DNA of 64,000 nt from Acorus gramineus (GCA_030737835.1 CM060850.1:21819615-21883614); one strand, 5' to 3'. Counted from the stretch's first letter, positions 45,712-58,976 are shown. The notes: a model not told the origin generated them from the sequence alone. Translations and numbers: made by a program.

Positions 45712-46925
45712 AGTGTATTGTGAGACAAATTGGTGATTGTTCTTATAATTTTTTCTTGTTCCTTGAAATCAAGGTTATCATGTAATTTAGTCTCAGCCTA
45801 TATTTTTCTTCAGAAGAAACAGAGTTGGCGCCACCGAAATAATAGAAATTGAATGTTTTTTTTAAATAGAAATTGAACTTATTTTTGGTTGGTGTTTTTT
45901 TAGTATTGATTTGTTTATTACATGAAATGAAATTCAGGGTTAAAATAGGCATTGAGAAATTAGTCCATGTGACTTTGATTTTATGTAATGAAACTATATT
46001 TCTATTTGGAAAAAATGAAATATCCATTCAAGTAAATTGTAATATATACTTTTTAACATGATAAATGAAAATCAATTGAGTATATGATCTCTGTAATACG
46101 TAATTATTAGATTAGATGAATATATATTATATCAGATAAGATATACAAAAATATTCATTCAATTCATTCCATTCCAGGAACTTTTATTTTTTATATGAAG
46201 TTATGTAGTTCATTTAATAAATGTATATATATTTTTTTGTAAAATCCAAGGCTGCAAAAATGATGTAAAAATGACTATAATGATCTGTTTTCTAATGTAG
46301 TCTTATCAACGTAACATGATTCAATTGTCAACCAAATATAAAAGTGAATGTATGTTCACTTGTGAAAACAGATCTTGGTGATTGATGTGATAAAAGAAAA
46401 TTGTGTGACAAACACACGTAATAAAATTTCTTATCAATTATAGTCCATTTAATAATGTACCATTATTGCTTGTATTCAAGAAAGGAGAACCATTGCTCGG
46501 GGGACCATTAGAGATTTAAATTTACCATGGATGATTGGATGAAAACTCACTCTATCTCTACATGTAAGGAAATATGAATGATTACATACTGGTTGTCCCC
46601 AAAGCTCATTTGGGACCACACACTGCTACCCTAATCAGAGTTGGACTGAGCTCTCACACTCTCAGACATTATCTAGAAAGACAAAGTAAGAGTTAGCTAA
46701 ACTAGAATTATGTCCTAACCAATTAACTCTTGTATGAGCATGATATCCCCTCTTAATCTCTGTTTTAGTGTGGCAGGGGATGCACGAGCTCAACATATTT
46801 AACATACATGTCATGCTACTAATTTTTTGTATTAAAATATTTTATTGACTATCTCATGTCATATCATTTGATGGAGCATTACAATTTTATTGGAATTCGC
46901 TCTATTTACTTAATGATTTTTTGAT
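45712..46925. other. Intergenic DNA after the DUF819 gene
   Basis: AT-rich and non-coding. It includes the DUF819 3' UTR of unknown length. No transposon terminus or gene recognised. Confidence 0.45.
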
Positions 46926-46934
46926 ATTTTATTA

Positions 46935-47971
46935 AGGTAATTAGCACTTTTAGTCTTTTTAAAATGAATATTTGTAAAAATAGCCCCGTCCGTCGAATAT
47001 TTGTAAAAGCTAGCTCCGTTGACCCAGTCAACGCTACCATGTCAGCGCTGACCGTTTTTTTAATTTTTGTACTAGAGACGGATTATATAATTGATGTGGC
47101 ACGTGACTATGCAAATGCGATTATAGGAGACAGGGAACAACTTTTGAGTACATCCAGTGCGTCTATAGATGCTGATGATTATGAGGATGTCATAGATGAT
47201 AGTTTCGCTGGGACAGGGGCTGATACTGAATTCACAATTGATGAGTTCTTCAGTGATGTATCACTCGAGACAAAATTTGATGAGCAGCCACAACAATCAG
47301 CTCCAGTTTCAGATCAAGCTCCAGAGATGATACTCCAGACATATGTTCGTGGATCATGCAGGATTTGGTATACTTCTACTACTGTCAGTCGGACATCGGA
47401 CGAACAATTTACCACTTCGCCACAATCAGGTGTGTCATCTTCTACAGCAACTGATGTACCCTCTTCATCAGCACATTCTGCTCCAAGAAAAGCTAAAAAG
47501 AAATGATTAATGAAATATTTAGATGATTGTATTTGTGGGACGTAAGACATGTTTATTATATTTATGCATTTTCATTTGTGTTCAGAAACATGAGTCAAGT
47601 GATTGTAATGGAACTTATGTCTTATTTCTTTAAAGTTGTTTTATTATATGTTCAAGCAAGATTTTCCATACAGATGGGAAAAAACAATTTGTACAATAAT
47701 AATAAAAAAAAACGGATGACCACTAGAGACGGTAGAGACGGATTATATATATACCATCTTCGATGTAAATCCCCGCTGTTTTGGCCAAAACATTGGAGAC
47801 TCCAGTACAAAAATTAAAAAAAAAACGGCCAGTGCTAATCGGGTCAACGAAGCTAGTTTTTATAAATATTCAATGGACGGAGTTATTTTTATAAATATTC
47901 ATTTTAATGAGCCTAAAAGGAGTTATTTTTACAAATATTCATTTTAATGAGGCTAAAAGTGCTAATTACCC
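46935..47971 (+). mobile_element. 1-kb deletion derivative of the PMD-carrying MULE family
   Basis: Flanked by a 9-bp target duplication ATTTTATTA (46926-46934 and 47972-47980). The ends are AGGTAATTAGC on the left and GGGTAATTAGC on the right strand, like the large MULE, with the same AAATAGCCCCG and GAGACGGATTATATA blocks inside. The interior is the last exon of the PMD gene plus its 3' flank, at roughly 85% identity to the large copy. No transposase is present, so movement would need one supplied in trans. Confidence 0.92.
47090..47506 (+). pseudogene. PMD gene C-terminal fragment inside the small MULE
   Basis: The frame (DVARDYANAIIGD; TEFTIDEFFSDVSLE; VPSSSAHSAPRKAKKK-stop) parallels the tail of the PMD protein encoded at 21470-21975. 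It begins directly at the inner edge of the terminal repeat with no start codon of its own, although an ATG at 46964 in the terminal repeat lies upstream in the same frame. The PMD domain itself is absent. Confidence 0.85.
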
Positions 47972-47974
47972 ATT

Positions 47975-48043
47975 TTATTACGGGGTATGCAACTGGCTGG
48001 TTTGACCTTTATTACGGGGGTATGCAACTGGCTGGTTTTCCTT
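47975..48043 (+). repeat. 34-bp tandem duplication beside the small MULE
   Basis: TTATTACGGGG(G)TATGCAACTGG-type unit at 47975-48008 and again at 48009-48043. The first unit overlaps the right target duplication of the MULE derivative. Confidence 0.85.
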
Positions 48044-49149
48044 TAGGGACTGTCGTAGCCCTCTAGGCTATTTAGGGTCTTACTGACTCGTCACTCTATG
48101 CTATCTTTAGGAGTGCCTCTCTACCAATAAAAAAAAAAAAAATTCACTATTGGCTTACTACCCTCGGCCTTCTTTCTACTATCACCAAATAGTCGCTCCT
48201 AATTAAAAAAAAAAAAAAAAAATCCTAAGGATCAAAATGCTGATACTGTTCTCTGTTTATATGCATGCATCAACAATCACAAAATCCATTTCTACCCGTC
48301 CCATATATCTTGAAATTGATTACCTTTGTCATGGTAGTGATTATATACTTTATTTTGGACTTTATGAGGTATATTGTTCTACAGATACTTTATCAACTGA
48401 TATAGGCTTAGAGCAACACTCATTTGTCGACCAACTTAGACTTCAAGATGGTCGAATATAAAACAAGTGTTCTAAAAATCATTTCTAGCCGGCGATTAAT
48501 CCTCTCCCTAGGCGTAGGTAGACCCATCCTGTAACGCTTATTGCTTAGTTGCCTTTCAAATTAATTCCTAGTTGATAAATAAACTATTGAGCTGTCTGTC
48601 TTATATGTTTTATTTGTTAATTAATTTTGTTAAGGATTATTGTCATTGAAAGATTGAAAGGGCCTTAAAACCAATAAAATTTTAGGTCACACCAACTCCC
48701 AAAGTCAACATGTTGAATTTGGATAACAAAACAATAAGTAATGCCATTATGTTTGTTTCTATTTATTTTAAAATTTATTTATATTAATCTTTTCACATAT
48801 TGGTGGATTAATATCGAGCTAACACAGTATCCTTCTATAGCTCGCTATTTTGTCACATATCAGAACTATGATGGAAGATGTGAGATGATTGGAGACCAAG
48901 GGCTGCAATGGTTGAAGGCTTGTATAAGTTCACTTGAAATTTATTTCTGGCAAGGTTATCATGTCTCCAAATGTGTAGTTCGTTTTTAGGATCAATAAAA
49001 AAAAATAAAAAAAAACTTAGCTAGTTAGGAGGTTGTTAATCAAGAGGGTTACAAGATAGTATCCGAGTCAAATACAGTTGTAATAACTAAATTTGGATTT
49101 TTTTAATTTGTTGGTATAGAGGAAATATTTGTAATTATTTATTAAATTA
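48044..49149. other. Intergenic DNA without a recognisable gene
   Basis: AT-rich with A runs near 48129 and 48205 that may mark old retroposon tails. No duplications clear enough to call an element were found. Confidence 0.4.
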
Positions 49150-50260
49150 AATGTCATTAATTCTTTTGCTTCAAGTATGAAAATAATTCTAATGTTGTTC
49201 TTATGGCCGAATCATATAATATTTGACACATTAGATTAGGATGTAATCATAATTTTATGAGAAAATTAATTGGTAAGCATGCAATTAATTTCGAAGTCTC
49301 ACATAATTCTTTGAAGTATGTGTTGAAGTTAAATTTCCTAGAAAACCTTTTAACTCTTATGAAAGAAATTTTAACATACTTGAATTAGCACATCTTGATG
49401 TTTACTATTTAAATGATGCTCTTATTACAGATAATATGAGATGTTTCGTTTCCTTTATTGTTGACTCTACCTCCAATTTGCTCTTGAGACAATATGTACT
49501 CTATAGCTACTTATTCACTTTGATCAATCAAGAAACATTTATTTGCTGAAGTAAAATAATAAACAAATTGATAGTTTTAAGATAATGTTTTGGAAATGCA
49601 TTTGAAAATTTTGTGAAGAAAATTGTAATGTGCATGAAGTTTTTTGCTCCTTATTACCTCAATCTAACGGGGGTTGAGAGGAATAACAGGATATTAATTG
49701 TTATGGTAAATTCTATGCTTGCAAATTTTTTGTTAGTAATAAACTATGGAGAAATCTCTTTTAGCTGTCAGTTCTATTTGAAATAGAAATTTCCTTCAAG
49801 CATTTTGATAAAATTCCTTATGAACTTTGATTTAAAGGCATTTAGTTTGAAATATATAAAAGTGCAAGGGTGGCTAGCCAAAGTAAAAATTCTGAACCAA
49901 ATAAAAGGAATTGAATTTGGGGACTAAAACTATTGATTCTTTATTTTCATGACTAAGTTGAAAATTAAACAATCATGCTAATAGATTTATTGTAATCTAA
50001 CATTTCTGATTTTTGAATTAATATTGTTTTAAGATTTATGTTTGTTTGAAACTATTTTTTAGATCGATTAGTGATGGCATCTAGTTCTTTGGACACATTA
50101 TATTTTTTCTTCTATTGAATCCCAGTGTCCAAATGAAAAGGAACCTGGTCATATTCTTTGTGATAATCCATGGGAGAGAAGAAAAAAAAATGTTTTTTTA
50201 AATTTATAAACTCAAGATCTACAAAAGGATGTCAAGAATGTTTTATTAAATGGTTATCTT
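49150..50260 (+). mobile_element. Highly decayed Ty1/copia fragment
   Basis: A plus-strand stretch near 49640-49730 resembles a copia integrase around the PQSNG...VERNNRIL region. Weaker similarity extends on both sides. No LTRs were found. It is broken by many changes and clearly the oldest LTR-element trace in the window. Ends are approximate. Confidence 0.6.
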
Positions 50261-50852
50261 AATGAGGAGGGGTGCGTCATTAAGGGGGTGCGTGTGTCTG
50301 TGCATGGTGGGGGAGGGGTTAGACCAGCCATGAAAGCGCTTAATTGACCATCAACACAGGTCTTGAACATAGTCAATGTAGATGAAGTCTTACACAAACT
50401 CCTAAAATAATTTCTAAAGACATTTTTGAATAAGTATTCACACCTGTTTTTTTCCAATAAAGATGAAAAATATTTTGTATTTTTTAATAAAGATAAAAAA
50501 AAAATAAAAGTAGAGTAGGTGGGGTTCTACTCTACTGCTGCCTATGATCAGGGCCCACCATGCCACATAACAATACGCAAGAACATATAAGTATTTATAT
50601 ATGTTGGTGGAATTGTATATCCTATGTATGCAGCTGATCATGATCACATGTCAGCTGCAAGTTTCACACCAAAACAATGCCCTGCGCATACCGCAGAGAC
50701 CTTGCTCGTGCTCACTAAAAACAAACCAAAACAACAATCATAACATTCTACACCTTAAAAAAAAAAAATGTTATACCTTCCATGCAACCTCCACAGCCAA
50801 AGCAAACACACAGAAAAGCTTTGCATGTTAAGTCATGATTCACACCTTCTTC
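50261..50852 (-). other. Intergenic DNA and BEL1 3' untranslated region
   Basis: Follows the BEL1 stop codon on the minus strand. AT-rich, no other gene seen. The length of the transcribed part is unknown. Confidence 0.4.
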
Positions 50853-53800
50853 TCATCCGGCCAAGTCATGGAGCAACTGTGCACCCATCAGATTCCGATA
50901 CGGCAAGTTCTCGACGTTCTCTCTAGACAAGAAGAGTGGCTGCTGAGTAGTAGGAGAGAAGGAGAGGCTCATCCCCCCACTTTCATGTTGATGCAACCCC
51001 AAAGTGAGTGAAACACCCACTCCGAAGTTCTGTCGATGAAGACCGGCGTCGCCGTCGTTTTTAAAGTCCAATTCCGCCACCCTGAACTGGTCCTGGGGTG
51101 CTGGTTCATGGTGGTGGTGGTGGTTGCTGTTGATGATGGAGAAGAGGGAGTCTGAGTCATGGAGAAGTAGTCCATGGTTGGTGATGGGTTTCTGTTCAGA
51201 AGTGGGGTTAGGGTTTTGGTTTTGCTGAAAATGGTGGTGGTTAGGATGGTGGTTGTTGTTGGTGGTGGGCGTGGTGGTGTTGTCATTCTCATGATTTCCA
51301 AGTAGGATGTCCTTCTCCTTTGTTTCTTCCATGTACATCTCCTCCACCATTGGTTTCCAAAGCCTGACCCTTGCGTTTATGAACCAATTGGACACCTGTG
51401 GTTTTAAATGATCCGTATCTTAATATTGTAATCACATGATCTTTTTGAAAGGTACCGTTTGGACACATAGAGGTACATTGGTCCATTATATTTTTAATAT
51501 TGTTGTGATATATAATGTAAGGTGCAACCTGAGTTTGGAGGAAAAAAACTATTGGGTTTTCATAAAAATCAACCAAAACACATAAGTTTTCAAAATAACA
51601 TTAGTAACAGTCTTACAAACAGTCTATAAATGTTTTATTTTGAATTTATCAAATATAGAAAACTTGAAATATATAATTGGATGCATGAGAAGTGTGTATC
51701 GTTTTATTACGAATTGAATGAACTACATTTTAACAAATGTAAAAAAAAATTAATAAAATATATACCTCACCAAAACAATTTGAGATATATATATATATAC
51801 TTTATAAGACAGTTATGAAGGTATATGAACTATCTGCGAGATTGTTTGTATGGACTGACTCATTCTTTTAAACAGAGAGAAGGGAAACTTGCCTGGCTCT
51901 TAGACAGACCAGTCTGCCGGGCCAAGAGGTGTTTATCTACATCGCTTGGATATCTGCATTATATTCAAAGACAACATATAAGAAAATGAAAAGAAAAAAA
52001 ATGCTTGTAACATGGTACTGTCATTAAACATATAAGGGTGTTAGTTGTAGTATTTTACAGAAAACATGAAGAGAATTATCAAAAAACACACACGCGAAGG
52101 TGAAAAGGTTGTGTTTTTATTGCCGTGTTACGTGAAATTTCTCCATAGCCACGGAGCCACCTTTTATAACAATGAAAGCTGAACAACCACAACATGCATG
52201 AAAGCTCAGAAGTGTAAAAGCAATGAATGATACGTTTCAGTATATGTGTACAAACTTTTTATAATACCAAGATGTGGAAGATGGTGCAATGGAAATTCAA
52301 GTATAATGAAGGTAGGTATGTGAGTGTGATTGATGGAGAAGCTAAGCATAATGAATGATTGTCATGAGGGATTGAGAAAAAAAAATTCAACCGTAACTGT
52401 TCAACTATCAATGAAGGAAAGAAATTCTTTTGTTTTTCTAACAAAAGCTATTGCCAGGTAATCTTTAGTTTCCATTCTTACTAAAGAAAATGTATAGATT
52501 GATATATCTATCATATATATGTAGAGAGAGATATATATATAGTAATATAGAGAGAGAGAACTACGGGTGGAGAAAGTGTTCGAAGAGCCAAGCGCGGAGT
52601 ATTGATACGGAACGCTCGGGGAGGCCTCGCTGGGGCCTCCAAGGGTGGCCCTCCATCATCCCCCCATGTTGGAATGCCTTTTGTTGACGGATACATTGAT
52701 CAAGAACCCTCAGCCTCGGCGTCTCCCCCTTTGTAGTCCCCGGTACAACCGCATCCTTCTCTCCCATTGCCTTCTTTGTTGCCTGTATCTGACCCACAAC
52801 GCCATCCCTCAAGCACCTAAAGTGCCTAGACATGGCCTTTGAAGCCAATTTTGAGTAGACCTTTGCCGTTCCTTCACCTGCCATGGCTTCAAACGACGAA
52901 ACCAATGCCCTCATCTGCTCGCAGTAGTGCCTGTACCTTCTGTCCACCTATGGAAAATTGAGGCTGGAAATCAGAACGTTGCTAATAATAATTAAGGTTA
53001 ATAATGAGATGAGATTCAATTATTGTCGTATATCATCAATTTTCATCCGTCACTGGCATGTGGTTAATAAAGACACATAATAATGTTTTAATTGGAACTG
53101 ACGAGAACGGATGGAATCAGTTAGTTTGAATTTCATCTCCTTCCAATGATTCTTTAAGAAAATCATTGAAAAGAAGGAAAGGAATAGAAGTGCATGCACT
53201 TTGAAGGAGTGGGTATCTCATAATTCATAATTTATAATGTTATCTGTTAAGTGATTCACAAGAGGCTTCTTAGGGTTTAAATAAAGTGGGAGTTTCCATT
53301 TGAGGGAGATCTATAACTGTTGTACCCAGTTTCTGAATTTGTGAAAGTCTTTCCTAGGTCTCAGTAGTCTGAAAAGTTCCCAACACAAACTGCTCAAACA
53401 TTGATTGACAGATAAAGAACGAAAGAGAGAGACTAAAAAAAAATATACATAACTATAGATAGAGAAGATTCGGTGCTATAGGAGATAGGTATAGGGAGGT
53501 GCCATATAAACCTAAGGAATAGATGTTTCCAAAAACAAATGGAGAGGGCCAAAACTGTTAAACTGTCCCCAACCAGACACAGTACTACTTCAATAACAGT
53601 GACTCAGTCGATTGAAGAGCGAATAAATCCATATGTAACTGTTTGAAATAAAAGATAGTTCACCTAAAAAAGATCCAAAATAAAATAAAAATAAAAATAA
53701 AAATTACCTCTTCAAGCATGGAAAGAAGTCTGGCTTTACGTTTCTGAAGCTCCAGAAGGTCCAATGAATACAAGGACTGATTTCTTGATGAATCTCCATC

Positions 53801-54301
53801 TTCTGATTGTTGGGTCTTGGTGGTCTTGTTCTTCACACCTCCTTCTCTATTGCTTCCCAAGCTACAAAACTCATTGAGCAGCTCCTGTACCGGGACCAAG
53901 TACTTGGAGAAACACATCATCGACGAAGACGGATAGAACCCAATATCAGACGGCCTCTGATGGCACAAAGAGAGCGAGAGGCCTTGATTGGGCCGTCGGT
54001 CGCCGAACACGCACTGGAGGGACGATGGGTCGTCGCTCCAGCCGGTCTCGGACTGCTCGGAGAAGTAGTCGGGCTTGGGGTGACCCGGTTGGTAGAGGTG
54101 GTTGGGTTGGACCACAGTGGTCCTGGATGATGATGGTGAGTCTTGCTTGGCGGTTGTTGTTGTGGTGAAGCCTTTCCACATGAATTGGTTGCGATGTTGT
54201 TGTTGTTGTTCTTCCCCACTCGGTTTCGATGAGGGGAAGTCTAACATTTCCATGCCTGATTGTATGTTGAAGATCCCCGGATTGGGTTCGAAGCCCTGCA
54301 T
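50853..54301 (-). CDS. BEL1: BEL1-type TALE homeodomain transcription factor
   Basis: Minus-strand exons: 54301-53708, 52947-52565, 51953-51893, 51395-50853; 526 aa with matching phases. Residues 107-112 (GLSLSL) and 474-480 (VSLTLGL) are the two ZIBEL motifs. The SKY part ([18 protein letters not shown]) is at 132-149. The BELL domain runs from about 180 to 260 and includes [17 protein letters not shown]. The TALE homeodomain at about 300-360 has the extra PYP loop (HPYPSD) and recognition helix WFINARVR. The C terminus [15 protein letters not shown] matches BEL1 rather than other BLH proteins. BEL1 pairs with KNOX and MADS partners in the nucleus and patterns ovule integuments in Arabidopsis. 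Intron 3 has a GC donor (CAG/GCAAGT) instead of GT. The start is the first ATG after an in-frame stop. Confidence 0.94.
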
Positions 54302-54705
54302 CTGTGATGATCACTTCGTAAAGTGATTCTGTAAACCCTTCATGGAGAAAAATATGATGAACCCATTAAAACCCAGAATCAAATAACACTTTGTTCTTGA
54401 AATTCACATGGATTACCTAGAAAGGATGAACAGAAGAAACTCGGCTTCTTATCATTTGTTGTCCTGTCTGAAACCCAAACTCTCTGCCCTATTATTGAAA
54501 ACAGACTGAAATATAAATGATGAGGTATAGATTTTTTTTTTCCGGAATCAAAAACTGATTTTGAGAGAGATAGAGAGTGAAAACCCAAAAAGAGAGAGAT
54601 CCACTGCTTTACGAGGGAGGTTAGTAGCAGTTGTGCTTTGTCGTCCTTGCTCCGGTACAAAAAAAAACCAGCCGCCGCCGCCGCATCATGTCCCACACTC
54701 CCAGT

Positions 54706-54771
<66 letters not shown>

Positions 54772-54830
54772 GTTGGGTCAGAATGGCAGGTTAGATCGAT
54801 GAAGCAGCACGAATCACGAGAAGACTAACA
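54302..54830 (-). promoter_or_regulatory. BEL1 leader/promoter region with (TC)30 tract
   Basis: Upstream of the BEL1 ATG. A perfect dinucleotide run at 54708-54768 reads GA on the gene's strand. GA-rich stretches near homeobox gene starts are known binding sites for BBR/BPC proteins, so a regulatory role is possible but inferred. A splice acceptor-like CAG directly precedes the ATG, so an intron in the leader cannot be excluded. Confidence 0.5.
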
Positions 54831-57800
54831 GAAACAACACAGCTGTGGGTTCGCGTACTTCCTGCCTTTTTCAGATGGGGCTGCGTTGGGGAGGGCCGGG
54901 AGAGGTGGATGAGTCTTTTGGTTGTTTGTTTGACATGTGGAGCAATGTTTTAGAAGTTGAAGTTTATTGGATTAATATGAATTTAACCGTGACATCATGT
55001 TGTGTAATAAATATATTTAATTAATAAAACTATTAAATATAAGAGTTGTGTAGCTTACACGTATTCCATAACTCAACATGAACAGTACATGTTCCTTGAT
55101 AACCATCCAATAAGTAATATATTTTTGTATTTAAGATACATGTCTCGTTAATTTTTTTATATTTATTAAAAATAATTTTTTTTTAATTCTTTATAAAACA
55201 ATACACTTTTTAACAAAACATATACTTCATTAATCAGATGATGTTTATCCTATTTTAAAATATCAAAACATTTGTGAATAGTTTGTAGGACTGTCTACCT
55301 ATGTTCCCAACATTATTATTCCTATATACTCTGTTATAATATTAGGTTAAAGTCATTTCTTACAAATGACAAAAATGTGATTCAATTAATGTGGCATCTC
55401 ACAGAAGATCTAAATAAAAAAAAAACCTCACTTGTTCACTGCATGTCAGACCAGTCAAGGATTTGATAAACAATTATGAGATGATTAAATAGTATCCTTA
55501 ATTTTCAATAGCATAACAACTAACAAAGTGAGTATCCTTAATTTTCAATAGCATAACAACTAACAAAGTTCATGGTTTCAAACTAATCGTAAATAGTTCT
55601 CAAAAAACATCTTAAATTATACTAGTTCTTATCTCTTATATGTTTTAAGAGTTAAGTCGATTGGAAAACAGAATGACAAGGATTAATGTAAGCTGTCCAA
55701 TTTTTTAAAATATTGATCAGAGATGAAAAGAACAAAAATGGTATGAGATAAACCAGTCAACGGATTAGATATCTTAATATTTATATCTTATAATCGAAAC
55801 CATCTAGATCCATATATTAATATGAATTTTGGTCTTTTTTTTATTCAGAGCAGATATTGATATTTTTTTGGATATGTAACATATTAAAGAAATTAAAAAC
55901 TTATTATAAAGAATTCAAGATTTCTCGTATTTTTTAGGATCATACAATTATTTATATTTTTCATATTACAGTTAATCATACAAGACGATTGAATTTGAAT
56001 ATAATTTTACAATATGTCATATTCAAATATTTTTAATGGCTATACTTATATTTGTATTTACACTATAGATATTTTATTATGCTAAGTATTTATATACAAG
56101 TTAAGATACAAAATATTTATCAATTTTATGATTTAAACTGATATGAATCAATCAGAAAAACAATTAACACTCTTATCAAAAATCATAAGATGAAATATAA
56201 AATTTATGATTGGTCCATGTTATCAAATTAATTTTTTTTCTCCCATTAGTCATTAAAAAGAAAAAAGAAAATCCCGGCGCCGACTGGGGTGGGCGGGGAT
56301 GTTGTTTAGTGGTCCCTCCACTCTAACTAATTGCCATTAACCCCTCGAATGGGGGACCCATTTTGATGACCTTCTCTGGGGATGGGACCGGCAATTAATT
56401 TTTCACTTCCACGGAACATGGTGGTCCCCTCTTTCTCTTCTCTCATGAGCCTCCCTGCCTTTCACGTTATTTCGAGAGAGATGTAATCTGGACCGTCCGT
56501 TCTCTCCCCGTACGAGTTGTAGCTGCTAATGCGTACTAATCGACAACCACTAGGAGTAAGTACAGTGACCAAATTTTTTTTTTTCTTTGGGTGGATAAGT
56601 GAAGAACAGTGAATCATGTGATTGTCGTGCACCAGAACAGTGGATGAGATTGGGAGAATAAGAATTTTCATTTGAGTGAATAAGGTTCGTTCGTGTCATT
56701 CTATTTGGAATAACTGATCTATACTTTTTTAAATCTTTTTTATTAATTAGTGAGTTATTCTAGCTAGAAAGATCTTATATAATGTGGGAATGCCTTTCCT
56801 CGTTATAGCAGGGTGAAGTCACTTAATGTTATTGATCAGCTACCTAAACAAACAATTTGTCTCAAAATAGACCATTGGGACTCATCCTTTTCAAACCACT
56901 GTTAGAACTTATCAATCACTGGATTTAGATTTATAACTGAGGAGCATTTCATATGTATGACCTCCCCGAGTGTTATATATAAGAGATTTCCCCTTAGGGG
57001 ACCCTCCCATATTAGATCACGTCATATGTAAGTGTTTCACAAAAAAAAAAAAAAAAAAGGGTTTTACAATCTTATGAGCGGGTTCTAATGAGCTTCGACC
57101 CGACATCTTTTTAAATCCTATGTTGGCTAATGTTTGCATAAATATTAGTAGTGAGATTTTCAATGTGCTCATTTTAAATCAAAACTGTGAACTTTTTATT
57201 TCACATAAAGGAAAAAAATACTAATATTTTATCTCCCGCTTTATAAGGATTTTGTCAAATATAAAAAAATGATAAACTTTGATAAATTTTTACCATTTAA
57301 AATAGAGATAACTTATCAAATCATGTTCAATGACGGATCAGTAAAGTTTCAAGAAAACAAGAGATCTGATAGAATATAGGACAAATACACCCTTTTAATT
57401 CATATAATATGTAGTTATAACAGACGCCGAAGCTTAAAATTTACTTAAAGCTTTTACTTATACAAAAGTTTAATAATTTCAATATATGCATGCATGTCGA
57501 TCACAAGCACCTGCAATTCAATTGAACAAAAAATAATGAACTGAAATACAATGAGTCAGTCCTTTACATTTGGTATCACGTCGCTATACAGATGACCTAA
57601 TATAATCTCTCGTGCTCTGCTCATAGATTTCTCCAAAACTTTTTTTTCTTTTTTTTTTGGGAGCTTCTGTCTAGCTGCGGCTTAGCCAAACAATTAGTTA
57701 AGAAGTTACAAAAAGTGTTGAGTGGTTGTTTGGTGTTGAGTGGTTGTTTTCAATTCTGGAACCCACAACAAATTGTGTCCAAAGAATTGCTAAATGACAT

Positions 57801-58851
57801 AATTTGTGTTGGGTTTGTGTCTTGTTGTCTAGTTTCTGAATATTGAGAAAGAACTACTGTAGAGATTATGTGGTAATAAATATTGTTTGTCATAGATACA
57901 CGGATTGAACTGATTGTATTCAATTTTTTTTTGCACGAGTATTCTCACACGTACAGTTCTACAATTTCTGTGTTACATGTGATGGTCAGGGGTAGATCTG
58001 ACATTTCCCGAAGAGGGGTGTAGTTGAACCAAAAAGAAATTTGCACTTTTAAAATTTAATCAAAATAAAAAATAAAGAGAAACAAATTTTTCATGATTTT
58101 CTCCTCCTTAATTGAAAATAATTATTATAAAAATAAAGAAATCAAAGCCATTAAAATTTAAAAATAATAAATCAACCATAATTTTATGAATAAATATTTA
58201 AAAGAAAAAGAAATCTAAATTTATTAAAAGAGATGAAAAAAAAAAAATTCTCCTTTAAAATAAAAACAGTAGTCTTCTCTCCCAAATATCAACTGGTCCC
58301 AAATTGTCTTCTTTCATTCGGCCAACATTTCTTGGGTTTGGGTATATTCTTTTTATCTTTTATCTTTTTTTATTTGTATACTTTTTTAAGCCTCCCCTCC
58401 AAAAAAAAAAAAAAAAAAAACCTAGGCACCCCACCGGTGGTGGTATTATGGTAATATATATAACCATATATACACTATTTTTCTCATGGGGACAACTTTT
58501 AGTTACAATTTTTTAATTCTAAAAACGATAATAATAGATAATGTATTTTTTAAAGTACTAAAGATTCATTTTCATTAGATGTAGAAAGCAATTATTAAGT
58601 CCACTACTACAAAGGAGAATATTTACATCCCCTGTAATTGTCATTCCATGGAAATTCATAAAACATTTTATGAAGGAGAAATCATATATACTAGGAATGG
58701 ATTATGTGTGAATGCGCACGCATGTTGTGTGGATAAGTGAGTTATGTGAAACTTTATTCTTCTATAATGACTATATCATTGTTTTTATTTATTTATTTAT
58801 TTATTATTTTCTTTGAATAGTGGTGGTTCACAGGATTTGATCAATTAATCT
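54831..58851. other. AT-rich intergenic DNA upstream of BEL1
   Basis: No gene or intact transposon seen. It holds a near-exact tandem duplication (55489-55569), long A or T runs (57041, 58400) and short AT-rich ORFs without motifs. Distal BEL1 control elements could lie here but none can be pointed to. Confidence 0.45.
55489..55569. repeat. Two-unit tandem duplication of about 40 bp
   Basis: The unit AGTATCCTTAATTTTCAATA (first 20 bases) followed by GCATAACAACTAACAAAG occurs twice in direct succession, essentially without differences, which suggests a recent event. Confidence 0.9.
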
Positions 58852-58976
58852 TGTTAGAAAGAGAGAATGAAATAATAGGAATCCTTGTATTGCACTTTAG
58901 GGTTTAATCCCTTATATACAATTACACATAGGATTACACGTGTAATACACTATGACATAACACATATAATTTAACA
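58852..58976 (-). repeat. 3' LTR of copia C
   Basis: 125 bp with TG and CA ends. Similar in size and ends to the copia B LTR but clearly diverged in sequence. Confidence 0.88.

Noticed and set aside
50969-51301. Thr-rich frame overlapping BEL1 exon 4
   Set aside because: Shadow frame of the His/Asn-rich repeats in the BEL1 coding sequence.
54561-54828. Ser/Leu-repeat frames
   Set aside because: Translation of the (TC)30 microsatellite only.
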